DNA of 7,047 bases. Source: JBBIJH01 sp037446075 (GTDB lineage Bacteria > Bacteroidota > Ignavibacteria > UBA10030 > JAHEZR01). The stretch covers positions 1 to 7,047 of the forward strand of contig JBBIJH010000145.1 of assembly GCA_037446075.1 (NCBI GenBank). The letters are read 5' to 3'. The notes under the pieces are model-generated. The model saw only the letters and a program-made list of their open reading frames with translations. It searched no databases and was not told where the DNA came from. A program made the position numbers and the translations under genes. Position 1 is the first letter of the stretch. The number at the start of each line of letters is the position of its first letter. Positions 6,036 through 7,047 of this stretch are shown piece by piece.

Positions 6036-6877
6036 GCCGGGAGGCTTGCGTGGAGATCGGGAGAGCTTTCAAGGCAAGTGGCGGAAACGTCAACCTCCTT
6101 ATCCCATACCGCGGTGAAAGCAAAACAAAAAACGAGTGGGTGTACACGGGGATGGATTCTCTCTTTCAGACCTTTGAGAGGGCAATCGCAAACTATAAGT
6201 CCGGGTATGCTATCCCGAAAGGTCCCACACCGCCCGCCTTATTTAGCGTGAACTCAGGTGCTGGCGCGATCAGACTTTCATGGGAGGTTTATGACCGGAA
6301 CGATCCGAGCATCAAAGGATTCCGAATTTATCGTGCGGTCAGTAGATATGACAGCACTTATCATCTCATTTATGATGGCCCCCCGAATGTGTACAGCTTC
6401 AACGACGAGACCGCAGCGATCGACGTTGCTCATTACTATTATCTAGTTTCGGTTGGTGACCCTGCTGCGAATACTGGAGTAGGATTGACTCCTTCGGGTG
6501 CGCTCGTGAGCAGCCGGTACTATACTCAAACCTACGACCCGGCATACCGACGAGTGGCAGCCCCGTTGACGCTGAGAGCCGATTCAATCCGCATTGTACC
6601 GAACCCTTACAATATCTCCGCGGATCCGACTCGATTGCTGTACCCCGGCGAATCGGACAAGATCACGTTCAAGAATATTCCTGGGATTTGCACGATCAAG
6701 ATTTATTCAGAGTTAGGTGAGCTGATCAACACCATTAACCATGACGACGGCACCGGGACGCAGGATTGGTACCAAACTACGTCGTCGAAGCAGATCATCG
6801 TGAGCGGGGTGTACATTGTAGTAATCGAGACGCCCACAGGCGAGCGAGCGATCAAGAAGTTCGTTGTTATCCGATAA
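5873..6877 (+). CDS. Secreted T9SS-type protein, C-terminal piece: FnIII-like region and sorting-type tail
   Basis: This frame holds the C-terminal half of the gene begun at 4788. Its formal ATG (5873) has no ribosome binding site, and the first ten or so codons (MDHARASRAS) are out-of-frame noise; true sequence resumes near SDPSIG (about 5903). It reads GYGPYTLGPGDSIHIVIVEAAAGLS, then a FnIII-like stretch (SWEVYDRNDPSIKGFRIYRA to YYYLVSVGD). The last 80 or so residues are a Por secretion-tail-like domain: RIVPNPYN, ITFKNIPGICTIKIYSELGE, SGVYIVVIETPTG and a final KKFVVIR. Such tails direct proteins through the T9SS across the outer membrane. Joined with the first piece the protein would be about 695 residues. 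The next gene starts 22 bases after TAA 6877. Confidence 0.75.
   Translation: MDHARASRASSDPSIGISGATTPGGQSNASGYGPYTLGPGDSIHIVIVEAAAGLSREACVEIGRAFKASGGNVNLLIPYRGESKTKNEWVYTGMDSLFQTFERAIANYKSGYAIPKGPTPPALFSVNSGAGAIRLSWEVYDRNDPSIKGFRIYRAVSRYDSTYHLIYDGPPNVYSFNDETAAIDVAHYYYLVSVGDPAANTGVGLTPSGALVSSRYYTQTYDPAYRRVAAPLTLRADSIRIVPNPYNISADPTRLLYPGESDKITFKNIPGICTIKIYSELGELINTINHDDGTGTQDWYQTTSSKQIIVSGVYIVVIETPTGERAIKKFVVIR
5889..5908 (+). other. Inferred frameshift junction in the secreted-protein gene
   Basis: Upstream, the frame starting at 4788 reads sensible protein to about TRGRVV (5880-5897). Downstream, sensible protein is read one base back, from about SDPSIG (5903 on). The change corresponds to a net loss of one base (or gain of two). 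I see no XXXYYYZ slippery heptamer or long homopolymer at the junction, so programmed frameshifting is not supported. A point deletion or an assembly error fits better. Confidence 0.7.
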
Positions 6878-6899
6878 TGTCTTATTGAAGGGTGCTCTT

Positions 6900-7047
6900 A
6901 TGAGAAAACGTCTCACCAAACTTTCTGCGACACTCATCACAATCGGCGCTCTCTCTTCCCCCACGGCCGTCGGACAGCAAAAGCTTGCTCAGACCGGGAT
7001 GAAGTTCCTCAACGTTGGTACAAGTGCGCGCGTCACGGCAATGGGAG
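6900..7047 (+). CDS. PorV/PorQ family outer-membrane protein, N-terminal part (3' partial)
   Basis: The first 49 codons are present and the gene runs off the window. A signal peptide (MRKRLTKLSATLITIGALSS, probably cleaved near the AVG-QQ junction at residues 23-26) is followed by KLAQTGMKFLNVGTSARVTAMG. The pattern G..FL.VG.SAR..AMG is the N-terminal signature of PorV/PorQ-like (FadL-related) barrels. In the T9SS, PorV shuttles cargo from the translocon to the attachment complex at the cell surface; many paralogues of unknown role occur beside cargo genes. A GAAGG (6887-6891) 8 bases before ATG 6900 sets the start. The position directly after a T9SS-tailed protein suggests a dedicated partner for it, which is inference. 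Confidence 0.8.
   Translation, partial: MRKRLTKLSATLITIGALSSPTAVGQQKLAQTGMKFLNVGTSARVTAMG

Overview
The window suggests a Gram-negative bacterium of the Bacteroidota/Ignavibacteria/Kryptonia/Calditrichota kind. This is inferred from gene content. There is a TonB-dependent-receptor-like outer-membrane protein with an N-terminal carboxypeptidase-regulatory-like domain, a secreted protein with a FnIII-like region and a type IX secretion (T9SS) style C-terminal tail, and the start of a PorV/PorQ-like outer-membrane protein. Base composition is mildly GC-rich. The two best promoters look like ordinary sigma70 promoters (TTGACA, 17-base spacer, TATATT-like), not the Bacteroidia TTTG/TANNTTTG type. 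No species can be named from the sequence alone.

Layout. (1) 3-95: the last 30 codons of a GIY-YIG nuclease family gene, whose stop codon lies in the loop of a perfect 8-bp hairpin. (2) 96-476: no convincing gene; a palindrome-rich stretch containing two related imperfect copies of a sequence resembling the 3' end of a tRNA (T arm plus acceptor strand). (3) 477-1042: a promoter and a free-standing two-CBS-domain protein of 144 residues. (4) 1043-1384: no intact gene; a weak terminator-like hairpin and, on the minus strand, what looks like a decayed frameshifted gene fragment. An exact 15-bp direct repeat (348-362 and 1359-1373) brackets the CBS gene and the relic. (5) 1385-7047: a strong promoter, a leader of about 150 bases, and a tight three-gene operon: receptor-like protein (1568-4750), secreted T9SS-type protein (4788-6877, broken by a frameshift near 5889-5908), and PorV/PorQ-like protein (6900 to beyond the window).

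How the genes may work together. The order outer-membrane receptor, T9SS-tailed secreted protein, PorV/PorQ-like protein, with gaps of 37 and 22 bases, suggests a co-expressed cell-envelope module. The first gene would sit in the outer membrane. The second would be exported through Sec and then carried across the outer membrane or anchored to the surface. The third would be an outer-membrane partner of the secretion or attachment step. The substrate and exact role are unknown. The CBS protein has its own promoter, lies in a separate block, and is probably unrelated in function. I found no CRISPR array, complete RNA gene, intact insertion sequence or clearly new defence system.
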